DNA from: Candidatus Chloroploca sp. Khr17
GTDB taxonomy: Bacteria > Chloroflexota > Chloroflexia > Chloroflexales > Chloroflexaceae
Direction of reading: 5' to 3'
Assembly (NCBI RefSeq): GCF_004138165.1
Contig: NZ_RYFF01000012.1
Coordinates: 1 to 64,000, forward strand
DNA length: 64,000 nucleotides
The notes under the pieces: model-generated
What the model was told of the DNA's origin: nothing
Database searches by the model: none
Seen by the model: the letters and a program-made list of their open reading frames with translations, nothing else
In this document: positions 8,217-17,143 of the stretch, piece by piece
Layout of the letters: each line of letters opens with the position of its first letter
How positions within the stretch are numbered: position 1 is the first letter of the stretch
Program-made: the position numbers and the translations under genes

Positions 8217-8741
8217 CTACGCGGTCAGTTCGGCATGTTTCGCGGCGACCTGGGCGTCGTTTTTTTGGTATTGCTCGCCTGCACCTTCTTCCAGTTCAGG
8301 CCGGCGGCGTGGAGGAGTGCATCATAGCTTTGATCCGATTGATAGACGACGCCATATTGGTCGTGGAGATGCGCACGCAACCGTGCGACATCGCACGGGG
8401 TCTGCGCGGCAATCCAGATCAGCACCTCCGTCCGTTGCGTCGCCGTCAGAGAGCTTTCCGAGCCACGGTAGCCGATGCGCAAGCCGTCGGTTCCCAACGC
8501 GTGGGAGATCTTCTTCCATGTGCTGATACATGCTTTCGAGACGGGAAGCACCTCCCGGATGGTCGCAGAGGGTGTACCCTGGAGCGCCAACTGCACCGCG
8601 ATGGCGCGTCGATACTCGCGTACGTCGGTGGTCGTTTGGAGAAATGCGTGCAGGTCGGTCTCCATCGGTCATCCTCCCAGCGTAGGCACGGTACTTCCGG
8701 GAGATGATACCACAAAATCGCCGTCTGGTTTACAAACCATC
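7641..8741 (-). mobile_element. IS630-family insertion sequence, inactive
   Basis: A 1,101-bp element bounded by imperfect terminal inverted repeats: left gatcATTTGTAAACg at 7641 and right cGTTTACAAACcatc ending at 8741. It is flanked by TA at 7639-7640 and 8742-8743, the target duplication of the IS630/Tc1 group. It encodes the two-frame transposase described separately. An in-frame amber codon between the frames indicates loss of activity. Confidence 0.85.
8225..8665 (-). pseudogene. IS630 transposase, helix-turn-helix half (orfA)
   Basis: The 146-residue N-terminal DNA-binding half of the transposase, with the VREYRRAIAVQLALQGTPSATIREVLPVS helix-turn-helix region that binds terminal repeats. 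Near its end is A7 (8266-8260, minus strand) inside ACC AAA AAA ACG, a classic -1 slippage site for fusing orfA to orfB. Shifting there leads into the orfB frame but meets TAG at 8219-8217, so no full transposase can be produced without readthrough. Confidence 0.8.
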
Positions 8742-8791
8742 TAGGGTTGCTATATTTTGTGCATGGTGTTGATTTCAGAATACATAATTGG

Positions 8792-9892
8792 CTATCTGCT
8801 GTTCAACGCCTGTCGATACACCTCCAGCGTCTCGCGCGCAGTACGCTCCCAGGTGAACTGGGCAGCCCGAGCGAGGCCCTTTGCTCGCAGATCGGTACGG
8901 AGGGTGGCATCGGTCAGGGCGCGCTCCATTGCTCTGGCTAGGGCCGTTACATCGTAGGGGTCGACGGTGAGTGCGGCGTCGCCGACGACCTCGGGCAGCG
9001 AGGAGACATTGGAGGTGACTACGGGCGTACCGCAGGCCATGGCCTCGAGGGGCGGCAGGCCGAAGCCCTCGTAGAGCGAGGGGAAAACAAAGAGGTCGGC
9101 GCCGCTGTAGAGCGCAGGGAGATCCTCTTCGGCGACGTATCCTGTGACATGAATGTTGGGCTCCAGGCCCAGCCGCCTCACCGTGGCGCTCAGCGGACTT
9201 TGGCGCAGCTTGCGCGCCCCGACCACCACGAGCGTCCATTGTCGCGACCAGGTGCGAAGCCTGGCGTACGCCTCGAACAGGCGGGTCAGGTTCTTGCGCA
9301 CCTCGAGCGATCCTACAAAGAGCAGGTATGGTGCCCTGATCCCGAGCCGCGCAAGTGTCTGCTCCACAATGGTCCGGCTGACCGGACGGTAGTGCGGTGC
9401 GGCGGCCATGGGTATGATCTTCACCCGTTCGGGTTTTAGGGCGAGGTAGCGGATCAGATCTGAGCGTGACTGCTGGCTATCTGTGATAATCGTGTCGAGT
9501 CTGCGGGCAACCAGGGGCAGCCAGAGGCGGTAGATCAGCCAGTCGAGGCGCGTGCTCGTGTCCGGGTAGACGAAGGGGATGACATCGTGGATAGTTGCGA
9601 CCCGCCTCGCACTGGTGAGACCCAGCGGTGCCGACCCGGTCGGGTCGTGGACAAGGTCGAGGTCGTGGCGATGTGCAGCAAGGGCGATCTGGACCTGCCC
9701 CAGGGTCATCAGCGCTGGGAGCAGCCTGGAGCCGCGCAGAACGAGCGTAGCAGGATCGGCGCTGTGTCCGCCGGCTTGTAGGGTGATGAGCGACACGCCG
9801 GCATCGCGCAGGGCCGCGCTCAACTCGAGGGTATAGCGCCCAATCCCTCCCGGCGCCCTGTCGAGCCCGTAGCTGATCATCCCGATCTTCAT
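8792..9892 (-). CDS. Glycosyltransferase family 4 (GT-B)
   Basis: A retaining GT-B glycosyltransferase of 366 residues, probably acting at the inner membrane face on a lipid-linked glycan. The N-terminal domain has the glycine-rich acceptor loop [20 protein letters not shown]. The C-terminal domain has [23 protein letters not shown], the [29 protein letters not shown] stretch, and the nucleotide-sugar E-x7-E motif EGFGLPPLE. The ATG at 9892 overlaps the upstream TGA by ATGA and begins the normal MKIGMISYG strand; the longer frame adds 38 non-homologous residues. It is the last gene of a chain of coupled genes. The sugar donor cannot be told from sequence. Confidence 0.9.
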   Translation of the reverse strand: MKIGMISYGLDRAPGGIGRYTLELSAALRDAGVSLITLQAGGHSADPATLVLRGSRLLPALMTLGQVQIALAAHRHDLDLVHDPTGSAPLGLTSARRVATIHDVIPFVYPDTSTRLDWLIYRLWLPLVARRLDTIITDSQQSRSDLIRYLALKPERVKIIPMAAAPHYRPVSRTIVEQTLARLGIRAPYLLFVGSLEVRKNLTRLFEAYARLRTWSRQWTLVVVGARKLRQSPLSATVRRLGLEPNIHVTGYVAEEDLPALYSGADLFVFPSLYEGFGLPPLEAMACGTPVVTSNVSSLPEVVGDAALTVDPYDVTALARAMERALTDATLRTDLRAKGLARAAQFTWERTARETLEVYRQALNSR

Positions 9893-11484
9893 GGCTGGTA
9901 TGGCGTCTGCGGCCGCAGATGGTAGATCTGGGCCTGGCCGTTGTCGTAGGTGATCAGGCTGTCGGCCTCGATCGGGATGATATCGCCGGTGCGCTCGCTC
10001 CGCCACCGCGTAACGTCGCTGATCAGAAAGTCACGCACAATGTTCGTTTCCAAATTAGGGATGATGTTCAGCTGAATATCGCTCGCGCCATTACCCACAC
10101 GCACTGCGGCGAAGATCCGCTCGTCGAACTCTGTCCATAGTGTTCGGTAGATCAGATGTTCCTCCGACCAGGCAACCGCTTGAAGCTCGCCGGGCACGTA
10201 GAACAGCCACTTGTTGCTCACCATAGGCTCGTTGGTGGCTTTCAGCACCGACATGATAGTGAGAAAGCCAAAGACCAGGGCAAGGCCGGCATTTGCCAGG
10301 CGACCTATTCGCAGGTTGGTTGGGCGCCAATCGATGATAGCCCGGGCTGCGATGGGCGCTGCTAGCATGGCGAACGAGGGAAAGATACGATGCTGTAGGT
10401 TTGCCGCGAGGGCGCCGCTGATGTCGATGCCGACACTCAGGGCACCTTGAAAGGCGAACGCCCCGTAGAAGGCCCAGAGCAGCAGTTCGTGGGTGGTCGC
10501 CGGACCCTTGCCGCGAAGCAGCCACTGGAAGCTCTGTCCCATCCAGAGCAGCGCGGTGCTGCCGAGCAATAGCCAATTGGCCAGGCTGACCAGCATGTAG
10601 ACAGCGGGGTTGATCCAGAGGTTGCCCATAATCGTGTAAGGGTTCGTACGCTCAGCCTCCACATTTAGCAGCATCGACAACACCCGTTCCCATATCGACT
10701 CCATCATCAGGAGGCTGTGATGAGCGGGTGTATAGGCATAAAAGATGAACAGAAAGGCCAGGACGAGCAGGGTCGCCACGACGTAGCCCAGCCGCGTGAG
10801 CGTGGGCTTTGACAGCCGCGCTGTCACTTGTTCCCGGCGGCTCACCATCCAGATCAGCACCAGGGCTAGGCCAATGGCCACCGTGAACGAGGTAGCCATT
10901 AGGTTATTAGAAGTGATTATAGCGTAGCCCATCAGGTAGAATGTGATCACCAGGGCAGTGAAGCGGGCAGGGTGGTGGGGTATGCGGAGACTGCGGAACA
11001 GGAGGAATAGGCACAGCAGCATCATTCCCCGGGTAAACTTCTCGTGGGTGCCGCGCAGCACGGCGAAGAGCAACTCGGGCTGGATGATCAGGATGGCTGT
11101 CGCCAGGGTCGCGCCACGCGTCGAGCCGGTTATCTCGCGGTAGGCCAGCCAGGCCGGTATCACCAGCCAGACCACTAGCAGCGGGGCGGCGTAGATCTGC
11201 ACGTCCGACAGGTTGATCCTGCAGAGGTGCATTAAGAAGACGACCAGCGAGGGGTAGTTGTAGCCACTGCCGTAGACGAAGCGGTCGTCCGGGGCGATAC
11301 GCCCGGTGTCGGCCACTGAGCGGATCGCGCGGGTGAAGGTCGATGTATCGCCCTCGCCCCAGTGGCCTCCGTAGCGCAGCAATGTGTAGAGGCCGATCAG
11401 CCCGGCCGCTACAAGAAGTATGGCTAACTGGGCACGCGCAGACATGATAGAGTCGTGCTCCTGATCGTTCAGTAGAGCACTCAT
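9889..11484 (-). CDS. Polytopic membrane protein, GT-C-like
   Basis: A 531-residue membrane protein with about eleven hydrophobic segments and a soluble C-terminal domain of about 100 residues. The first exported loop reads YGGHWGEGDTSTFTRAIRSVADTGRIAPDDR, with acidic residues where GT-C glycosyltransferases place their catalytic Asp/Glu. A later segment reads LQHRIFPSFAMLAAPIAARA. It may be a lipid-phospho-sugar transferase or polymerase of the surrounding glycan operon, but no named family is recognised. It is coupled by ATGA at both ends, to the large secreted protein before it and the GT4 after it. Confidence 0.7.
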   Translation of the reverse strand: MSALLNDQEHDSIMSARAQLAILLVAAGLIGLYTLLRYGGHWGEGDTSTFTRAIRSVADTGRIAPDDRFVYGSGYNYPSLVVFLMHLCRINLSDVQIYAAPLLVVWLVIPAWLAYREITGSTRGATLATAILIIQPELLFAVLRGTHEKFTRGMMLLCLFLLFRSLRIPHHPARFTALVITFYLMGYAIITSNNLMATSFTVAIGLALVLIWMVSRREQVTARLSKPTLTRLGYVVATLLVLAFLFIFYAYTPAHHSLLMMESIWERVLSMLLNVEAERTNPYTIMGNLWINPAVYMLVSLANWLLLGSTALLWMGQSFQWLLRGKGPATTHELLLWAFYGAFAFQGALSVGIDISGALAANLQHRIFPSFAMLAAPIAARAIIDWRPTNLRIGRLANAGLALVFGFLTIMSVLKATNEPMVSNKWLFYVPGELQAVAWSEEHLIYRTLWTEFDERIFAAVRVGNGASDIQLNIIPNLETNIVRDFLISDVTRWRSERTGDIIPIEADSLITYDNGQAQIYHLRPQTPYQP

Positions 11485-13970
11485 GAGTCTTGCCTTCTAG
11501 CTGTTGCGCTGCTCGTCAGAAAGACGCCTAGCCCGATCAGCAGGGCGAGTACCGGCAGCAACAGCAAGACCGATCCGCGGTGGCCTAGCCCTGTCGAGGC
11601 CTCGAAGATCGCCGGGATGTTATACCATTGCGACTCGACCACCCGCAGCGTCACTTTCTGCTCGGCGAGCATGCGCCCCTCGGTGTTCAGAACCTGGATC
11701 CGCATCTCCCACGTGCCCGCCTCCCGGGGCCACCACGTCATAAGGGTATCGACCGGCTCGCCGGCGAGCAGGGCCAGCGACCCTTCCGCAATCTCAATGG
11801 GGGCGACGCCATTGCGGCTAATCTCGGCGACGACTTTCAGTTCGCGGGCATCCTCGCTGCCCAGGTTCGAGGCCCACACCTGGAGCACCGCTGGCTCGAA
11901 AAGGGAAAAATCTGTGGGGGGGATCGCCACCGTCAACTCCACCTCAGGCGGAGTCAGTGGCACCACGCTGAAGCTCCCGTCGTAGGTGACGACGTAGCTT
12001 CCGGGGGCGAGGTCTTCAAGGGTCAGTTGCTCGGCGCCCTCTAGGCGGAAGCCAGGCTGGAGCTCAAGCACGAAGCGAAATCCCTCCGGCTGCGAGCGGA
12101 AATCGCGCAGGTTAGCGCCGACGATCCTGCTGGGTGACCCGCCGAGGCTATCTAGCATGGCCGCAAAATCGTCCGGCTCGAAGCTGCCAAGGTGGGCGTT
12201 CACTTGCTTACCGAAAGCCAACCACCCCTGGTGGTCACGAGGTGGTACTAGCTCGACCAAAGCTCGCTCGGTAGTCACTGGCGCGAGTGTGACGATATTG
12301 TTCTCCGCGAGCACCAGATAGTCTCGGCCGTCGTTCAGTTGACGCACGAGTTCACCGTCGACCATCAGGCGCCACTCGTCAAAATACTTGTCGCCGTCCA
12401 GGTTGGCGTAATGGATCGTGCTACGCCCGTCGATGTTCCACATCCCACGGTCGCCGTACAGTAGGTGCGGCCTACGGTCTACGGCGCTGACATACAGGCG
12501 AACCTGTCCATTCAGGTCGAGTTGGTACTCGCCACGAAAGCCTGGCTCGATACGACGCAAGTCTTCGCCCCTGTACGTCTCAAGATCAATCTCCGGCATC
12601 GGCAGATCCGAGCGTCCCGTGAAATATTGCTCCATTAACCAGACCGGAGCATCCCACGTATAGATGCCTTCACCTGACACGCCGCCGTTCTCCGAGGTTA
12701 CGAAGATGGCCACACCCCAGTCATGCCGAAGCACCCAGCCGGGGAGTTCATCGTAATCGACAAGCCTCATTTCGAGGTCGTCGACAGTAACCGTCGTGGT
12801 GACCTCGTTGTGACCAAGTAGGGCGAGTTTGTAATCCCAGCGACCATCATTTTTTTGATCCCACGAGTAGCGAACAAAATTGATCGGGCGGTTGTAATTG
12901 CCCCTGAGAAATACCGGACTGAATGCCCAGAAATAGCCCAGGCGTACCGAAAGCTCGGGAGCGTGATCGTTATCGTCAGCCAGGTCATACCAGGCAAAGG
13001 GAGCCTCGAAGTCGGGATAGCTATACTCGTCCTGCTTGACTTCCTCGAACGAGTAAACGAACCACTGCCCGTCGTTTCCGCGCGAGCGTACGAATTCCCC
13101 AACTGTAGTGATAGTCCCGCTTTCCCAGTTGACTTGGATCGGAGGGTCGCTGCTCGGCAGAGGCGAAGCGGTAAGATAGTAGGTTTCACCACCTAGGAAC
13201 GGCCATGGGAGCACTGGTGCCAGAGGTGGCTCATTATCTTTTTCATTCACCATGAGGAAGGTGCGCGGCAGGGTGAACGGTGGCAGTTGGGGGGGGTGTT
13301 GCACGGTGCGCCAATCATAATCGGGACGACCGTCGTTGTTTTCGTCACGGATGCGAATAATGAAATCAATGAAACCATCGGTGGCGACACGATTCTTCAA
13401 CGCCCAATGCACATCGAAGGCTGCTTCGACCAGTCCATCAACAGCGATGTCGAGATTAAAGTTGATCTTTCCATTGCGCGTCCACCAGCCGTCTGAGGCA
13501 ATCATGCGTACCGTAGGTTGGAGTTGGTTCAGGAAGATGACTTGTGCCCCATCGATCTGATGCTCGAGTCGAGCAGGATCGCCCTGTGCGTCATATAGCT
13601 CAGCGATGAGCACGGTTTCTGGCTGTCTGAAGATGACGACGAGCTCTGTCGTGGCGTCATCGTTAACGTCGAAGATCCAGGTCGCCTCGTGCGTTCCAGC
13701 CAGCTCAGGCCAGCTGACATCTGATGCGCGGAGAGGGTCGCGGTCGATGATAGTAAGCCTGTCCTCCAGCGAGCCACGCCCAGTGAGATCGCAGGCTAGA
13801 TCGAAACGGGCGGCACGCCCAGGTAGCGAGGCGCGCTCACGCAGTTCGCAAGGCAGAGGTTGCGCTGCAGCCTGAACCTGCTGGGCAGGCCCAATTCTCA
13901 GGCTCAACACTAGCGCAAGTACCAGTATGCTAACTCGCGAAAGTTTTATATCGTGGTACCAATGTCTCAT
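11481..13970 (-). CDS. Large secreted protein with C-terminal membrane anchor
   Basis: An 829-residue exported protein of unknown function. A signal peptide (about 1-36, ending VQAAAQ) precedes a long beta-rich ectodomain with many Asp/Asn-Asp turns such as IFDVNDDATTELVV and RIRDENNDGRPDYDWR, reminiscent of calcium-binding FG-GAP or dockerin-like loops. Near 690-780 is a CARDB-like Ig fold (LTVAIPPTDFSLFEPAVLQVWASNLGSEDA). A single helix and the tail SSATARRQDS end the protein, placing the bulk outside the cell. The ATG at 13970 overlaps the flippase stop (ATGA). Its place between a flippase and glycosyltransferases suggests a surface protein modified or anchored by this glycan locus. Confidence 0.75.
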   Translation of the reverse strand: MRHWYHDIKLSRVSILVLALVLSLRIGPAQQVQAAAQPLPCELRERASLPGRAARFDLACDLTGRGSLEDRLTIIDRDPLRASDVSWPELAGTHEATWIFDVNDDATTELVVIFRQPETVLIAELYDAQGDPARLEHQIDGAQVIFLNQLQPTVRMIASDGWWTRNGKINFNLDIAVDGLVEAAFDVHWALKNRVATDGFIDFIIRIRDENNDGRPDYDWRTVQHPPQLPPFTLPRTFLMVNEKDNEPPLAPVLPWPFLGGETYYLTASPLPSSDPPIQVNWESGTITTVGEFVRSRGNDGQWFVYSFEEVKQDEYSYPDFEAPFAWYDLADDNDHAPELSVRLGYFWAFSPVFLRGNYNRPINFVRYSWDQKNDGRWDYKLALLGHNEVTTTVTVDDLEMRLVDYDELPGWVLRHDWGVAIFVTSENGGVSGEGIYTWDAPVWLMEQYFTGRSDLPMPEIDLETYRGEDLRRIEPGFRGEYQLDLNGQVRLYVSAVDRRPHLLYGDRGMWNIDGRSTIHYANLDGDKYFDEWRLMVDGELVRQLNDGRDYLVLAENNIVTLAPVTTERALVELVPPRDHQGWLAFGKQVNAHLGSFEPDDFAAMLDSLGGSPSRIVGANLRDFRSQPEGFRFVLELQPGFRLEGAEQLTLEDLAPGSYVVTYDGSFSVVPLTPPEVELTVAIPPTDFSLFEPAVLQVWASNLGSEDARELKVVAEISRNGVAPIEIAEGSLALLAGEPVDTLMTWWPREAGTWEMRIQVLNTEGRMLAEQKVTLRVVESQWYNIPAIFEASTGLGHRGSVLLLLPVLALLIGLGVFLTSSATARRQDS

Positions 13971-15301
13971 AAATTTACTTTCACGTTGTGCGGCCGCATA
14001 CTGCTCAAACGGCTGACGGTCATGGCCGCCCAAACGGCGGCGAGCATATGACCCACGAGCCAACTGGCAGCGATTCCATCTGCTCGCAACCACGGTACAA
14101 GAGTAATTGTGCTACCGAGAATAGCGAGGGCGATTGAGCCAGAGAAAAGGAGTAGATGTTTCAACTGCCTATGAACCCTGAGCATTACGAAGAAAACACT
14201 ATTAATGCTAAACGGCACGACTGATATCAGTAACATGCGTAACAGTGACAATTGAACATATTCTTGTCCGAAGAAGCCGAGGATATGTTCGCCGACGAGC
14301 CACAGTACCAGGACGACAGGGGTAACAAGGGCGAGGATCAGGAGCATCGCATGACTCGCCCTTGCGCGCAGGCCGTTTGGATCCTGTGCAGCTTCCGTGA
14401 ACAGGGCGAATGCAATCATGCGCGGTGCGATCAGCACAAAGTTGGCAATCGTCCAGCTGATGGCAAAGTGACCGGTCTCGGCGGCGGTCAGGGTGTTCAC
14501 GGCCACCAGTGGCAGAATGTAGGCCGGAAGACCCCAAAACAAGTTGCCCACGTGATTTGACGACCCATATGTGGCGACCTGCCCGAGCACATCGCGGTCG
14601 AACCGCCCAAAGAAACGGTAGCCGGAAAACTGCCGAGGGAGCACGACCGCTCCTACAAACAGACCTACGGCGATGTTCGGCAGAAAGTAGGCAAGCATTA
14701 GGCCGTGCTGGGCGCCCAGTAGAGCGACGAGCGGCACAAGCAGAGCGACGGATGGAACATTACAGGCAAGGGTGCGCCAGAAGATATAGCGCGCCCGACC
14801 CTGTGAGAGCATCGCCACGTCCTGCAGCGCCAGGATGTGATTCAAGGTAGTAAAGGCTGCGTAGGACAGGATCAGCAGTGCGCTATCGCTAATGGGCGCC
14901 AGGCCGGGCGACCAGAAGCGCATGCCTAGCAGGAAGACTATTGTCGCGGTGCTAATCGTCATCCAGCCGGCCCTAACGATGCCATTGACGAGGGCAACGA
15001 CGCGGTCGGGTTTGAGGCCCGCAAAATAGACCAGCGCCGTTCCCAGGCCCAGCTCGCAGAGCACGAGCAGCAGATTCGAGCTAGCGAGGGCTGCACTTGT
15101 CAGACCAACGTCCGCAGCCGTTGCCGAGCGCGCAGCGAGCATCCAGAAGAGGAAGCCGAAAAGCGCCGAGACCACCATGCCGCCGATAAGGTAGAATGAC
15201 TTAATATAGAGAGGCGACACGATATGTTCTCGGAGAATATGTACACCTTGCCCAGGATGCCTGGCGAAGGTGGTTACAACTGATAGATACTTGGATAACA
15301 C
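13967..15301 (-). CDS. Wzx-like polysaccharide flippase
   Basis: A predicted membrane exporter of lipid-linked oligosaccharides in the MOP superfamily, 444 residues with about 12-14 helices. Typical features are SFYLIGGMVVSALFGFLFWMLAARSATAADVGLTSAALA in helix 1-2 and repeated helix pairs to the end. I chose GTG at 15301 because GGAG lies 9 nt upstream and the sequence from LSKYLSVV on looks like a flippase N-terminus; it overlaps the preceding gene by 28 nt. The longer frame translates antisense-looking Arg/Gly-rich sequence and is rejected. Within this glycan locus it would move the finished repeat unit across the membrane. Confidence 0.82.
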   Translation of the reverse strand: MLSKYLSVVTTFARHPGQGVHILREHIVSPLYIKSFYLIGGMVVSALFGFLFWMLAARSATAADVGLTSAALASSNLLLVLCELGLGTALVYFAGLKPDRVVALVNGIVRAGWMTISTATIVFLLGMRFWSPGLAPISDSALLILSYAAFTTLNHILALQDVAMLSQGRARYIFWRTLACNVPSVALLVPLVALLGAQHGLMLAYFLPNIAVGLFVGAVVLPRQFSGYRFFGRFDRDVLGQVATYGSSNHVGNLFWGLPAYILPLVAVNTLTAAETGHFAISWTIANFVLIAPRMIAFALFTEAAQDPNGLRARASHAMLLILALVTPVVLVLWLVGEHILGFFGQEYVQLSLLRMLLISVVPFSINSVFFVMLRVHRQLKHLLLFSGSIALAILGSTITLVPWLRADGIAASWLVGHMLAAVWAAMTVSRLSSMRPHNVKVNL

Positions 15302-16572
15302 GTGCCCTTGCTCCAGAGGTAGATGCTCCTGCCTGTCATCACACTTGTCAGAGCGATTGTCTTGGCGCTCTCGAAATACTCGAAGCGTCTCCCCTGCCAC
15401 ACGCACTCGATCTGTGTCTCCTGGAAGGACTGATCGAGCGAAAGATCCGGGCCCGGCTCGATCAGCAGGGCCAGAGCCCGAAAGGCTTTGTCGCACCAAC
15501 CCACGGCCGGCAGCACGTCACGAAACTCGGGCAAACCCTGGTAGGGCTGCCGTCCGCCACGTCGAGCCATGCCGTAGCCGAAGGGCAGGCCACCGGCCGG
15601 CTGCTGTGCCCTCAACAGCATGGCTGCTAACGCGCTCACATCAGCGTCGGCGGCCAGGCCGTAGCGACGGCCCCAGAAAGTCGCCCGCAGCATGTCGCCT
15701 GCACCGGCAACGATCAGCGGGTTGACGATTAGACTCCCATCCGGGTAGCGCCCGAAGTAGACGCCTTCGGCGGTGACCAGGCCGCGCAAAAAGCCAAGGG
15801 CTCGATGCACGGCATCGAGCAGTTCGTCCTGGCTCCCACGTTCGTACAGCCGCAGGAGGCCACAGATCGAGCGAGCTGTGTAGATCCCGATCGCCAGCCT
15901 GTGCCGTCCCGTCCCTATGTGAATCGTCGCACCGGCCCGTGGGCCGCTCCGCTCCTGAGCGCCAAGAATGACTCCCACCGCCGGCCCAAGATAAGGGCTC
16001 ATGTCCTCGCCCGAAAGCTCTTCATAGAGCACGAGCGCCTCGATAGTGGTCGCATTTTTGTTCGGCACGAGGGCGGTGTTCCATGGCTGATCGAGAAAGC
16101 CCTTGCTGCTCCAAAGCTCGCCCAGTAGGTATGCTCTGATGTTGCTCCGGGCCGCCTCGAAGTAACCCGCCCAGCTCGGGTCGCCCTCGGCGCGCAGGAC
16201 CCTGGCCAGCTCGAGCAGCCCAACGTCGGCCGCTGCCTCGTGAGGCGTGCCACCCTCCATCGGCCCTTGCTGGAAGGACGAGTTGCGGAACTTGCCGGAC
16301 GGGAGCAGTGCCGCCACCAGGTCGTCCCCTGCGGCCCTCGCACGTGCGAGCCAGCGCTTCGCGCCCGTCGCGCCGTACAGCGAGAGGTAGCCACAAATTA
16401 CGCCCTCGTAGCGCCAGTCGGCCATAGGGCCGCAGTAGAGCAGGCTAGACTCCCACCAGTGGCTGATTGGGCCGCCGTAGCCGCCCGGTCCGCGCATATG
16501 CTCGAGCCAGCCGCCAAGGCGAGCCAGGCTCAACCTGAGTTCAGGCTGTGCGATGCCCAGTGAATATGACAA
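15274..16572 (-). CDS. Alpha/alpha-toroid-like protein, C-terminal part
   Basis: A 432-residue frame predicted to be mainly paired helices with aromatic and Gly-rich turns (ISHWWESSLLYCGPMADWRYEGVICGYLSLY, LLGELWSSKGFLDQPWNTALVPNKNATTIEALVLYEEL, IHIGTGRHRLAIGIYTARSICGLLRLYE). This resembles the alpha/alpha-toroid catalytic or scaffold domains of polysaccharide lyases, epimerases and glycoside hydrolases. No catalytic residues can be assigned. The only available start is TTG at 16572 inside the end of the upstream frame, with a 32-nt overlap. It may be the 3' part of one gene split by a frameshift rather than an independent gene. Confidence 0.55.
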   Translation of the reverse strand: MSYSLGIAQPELRLSLARLGGWLEHMRGPGGYGGPISHWWESSLLYCGPMADWRYEGVICGYLSLYGATGAKRWLARARAAGDDLVAALLPSGKFRNSSFQQGPMEGGTPHEAAADVGLLELARVLRAEGDPSWAGYFEAARSNIRAYLLGELWSSKGFLDQPWNTALVPNKNATTIEALVLYEELSGEDMSPYLGPAVGVILGAQERSGPRAGATIHIGTGRHRLAIGIYTARSICGLLRLYERGSQDELLDAVHRALGFLRGLVTAEGVYFGRYPDGSLIVNPLIVAGAGDMLRATFWGRRYGLAADADVSALAAMLLRAQQPAGGLPFGYGMARRGGRQPYQGLPEFRDVLPAVGWCDKAFRALALLIEPGPDLSLDQSFQETQIECVWQGRRFEYFESAKTIALTSVMTGRSIYLWSKGTCYPSIYQL

Positions 16573-17143
16573 TGTAGCTGAACCTCCAAAGTGGGCCGGT
16601 GTCGATCAGCCGGCGCATCGTGCGGTCCTCCTGAGCGAAGTAGCGCGCCGAGTCGCGGCCCTCCAGCATTTTGGCGAGGGCCAGGCCGAGGATGAAGCGG
16701 GGCGAGTAAAGCCCGGCCAGGGGCTGCGTACAGTAGGCTGGCCTGAGAGCGGCCATGGTGGCGAAGATGCCGGGTCGCCGCTGGCGCGGGTAGAGCAGGC
16801 GTTTGTATGAGAGTCCGTTATAGCTGGCCGCTACGAGGAGCGGCTCGCCTGCGGGGCGGAGGCCCTCCTCAAGCGAGAAGGGGAACAGCGCCGCATCGGC
16901 CGGACTGCGCTGTGGGTCGCGCACCTCGGCAGCCACCTTCGGGATCTCGCCGAGCGCATCGCGGATTGTTGCGCTCTCTACCTCAAGAGTCAGCTGGCTG
17001 TGGCACAGAAAGCGCGCCGCAGATCGTGCCATCTCGACGCAGTGGGTCGCCAAGCGCACGCGGCGGGGTCGCGCGGCGTCGAGGTGGTGCAGCATCAGGC
17101 CTAGGGAGTAGCGAACCTCGTTGGAGTAAGGGTTAGCGACCAT
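16541..17143 (-). CDS. Alpha/alpha-toroid-like protein, N-terminal part
   Basis: A 200-residue frame starting at ATG 17143, which overlaps the end of the GT2 gene by 11 nt. It is rich in helices with HHLDAARPRRVRLATHCVEMARSAARFL and a FILGLALAKMLEGRDSARYFAQEDRTMRRLIDTG stretch that flows naturally into the next frame: WRFSYI here, then SYSLGIAQPELRLSLARLGGWL one frame over. A single-base indel near 16560-16575 would explain the pair as one 630-residue protein. Function is unknown; a glycan-active enzyme is plausible from context. A programmed frameshift is possible, but no slippery site is evident. Confidence 0.5.
   Translation of the reverse strand: MVANPYSNEVRYSLGLMLHHLDAARPRRVRLATHCVEMARSAARFLCHSQLTLEVESATIRDALGEIPKVAAEVRDPQRSPADAALFPFSLEEGLRPAGEPLLVAASYNGLSYKRLLYPRQRRPGIFATMAALRPAYCTQPLAGLYSPRFILGLALAKMLEGRDSARYFAQEDRTMRRLIDTGPLWRFSYIVIFTGHRTA

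Noticed and set aside
7689-8327. 212-residue plus-strand frame over the IS element
   Set aside because: Antisense to the transposase halves, which show clear DDE motifs.
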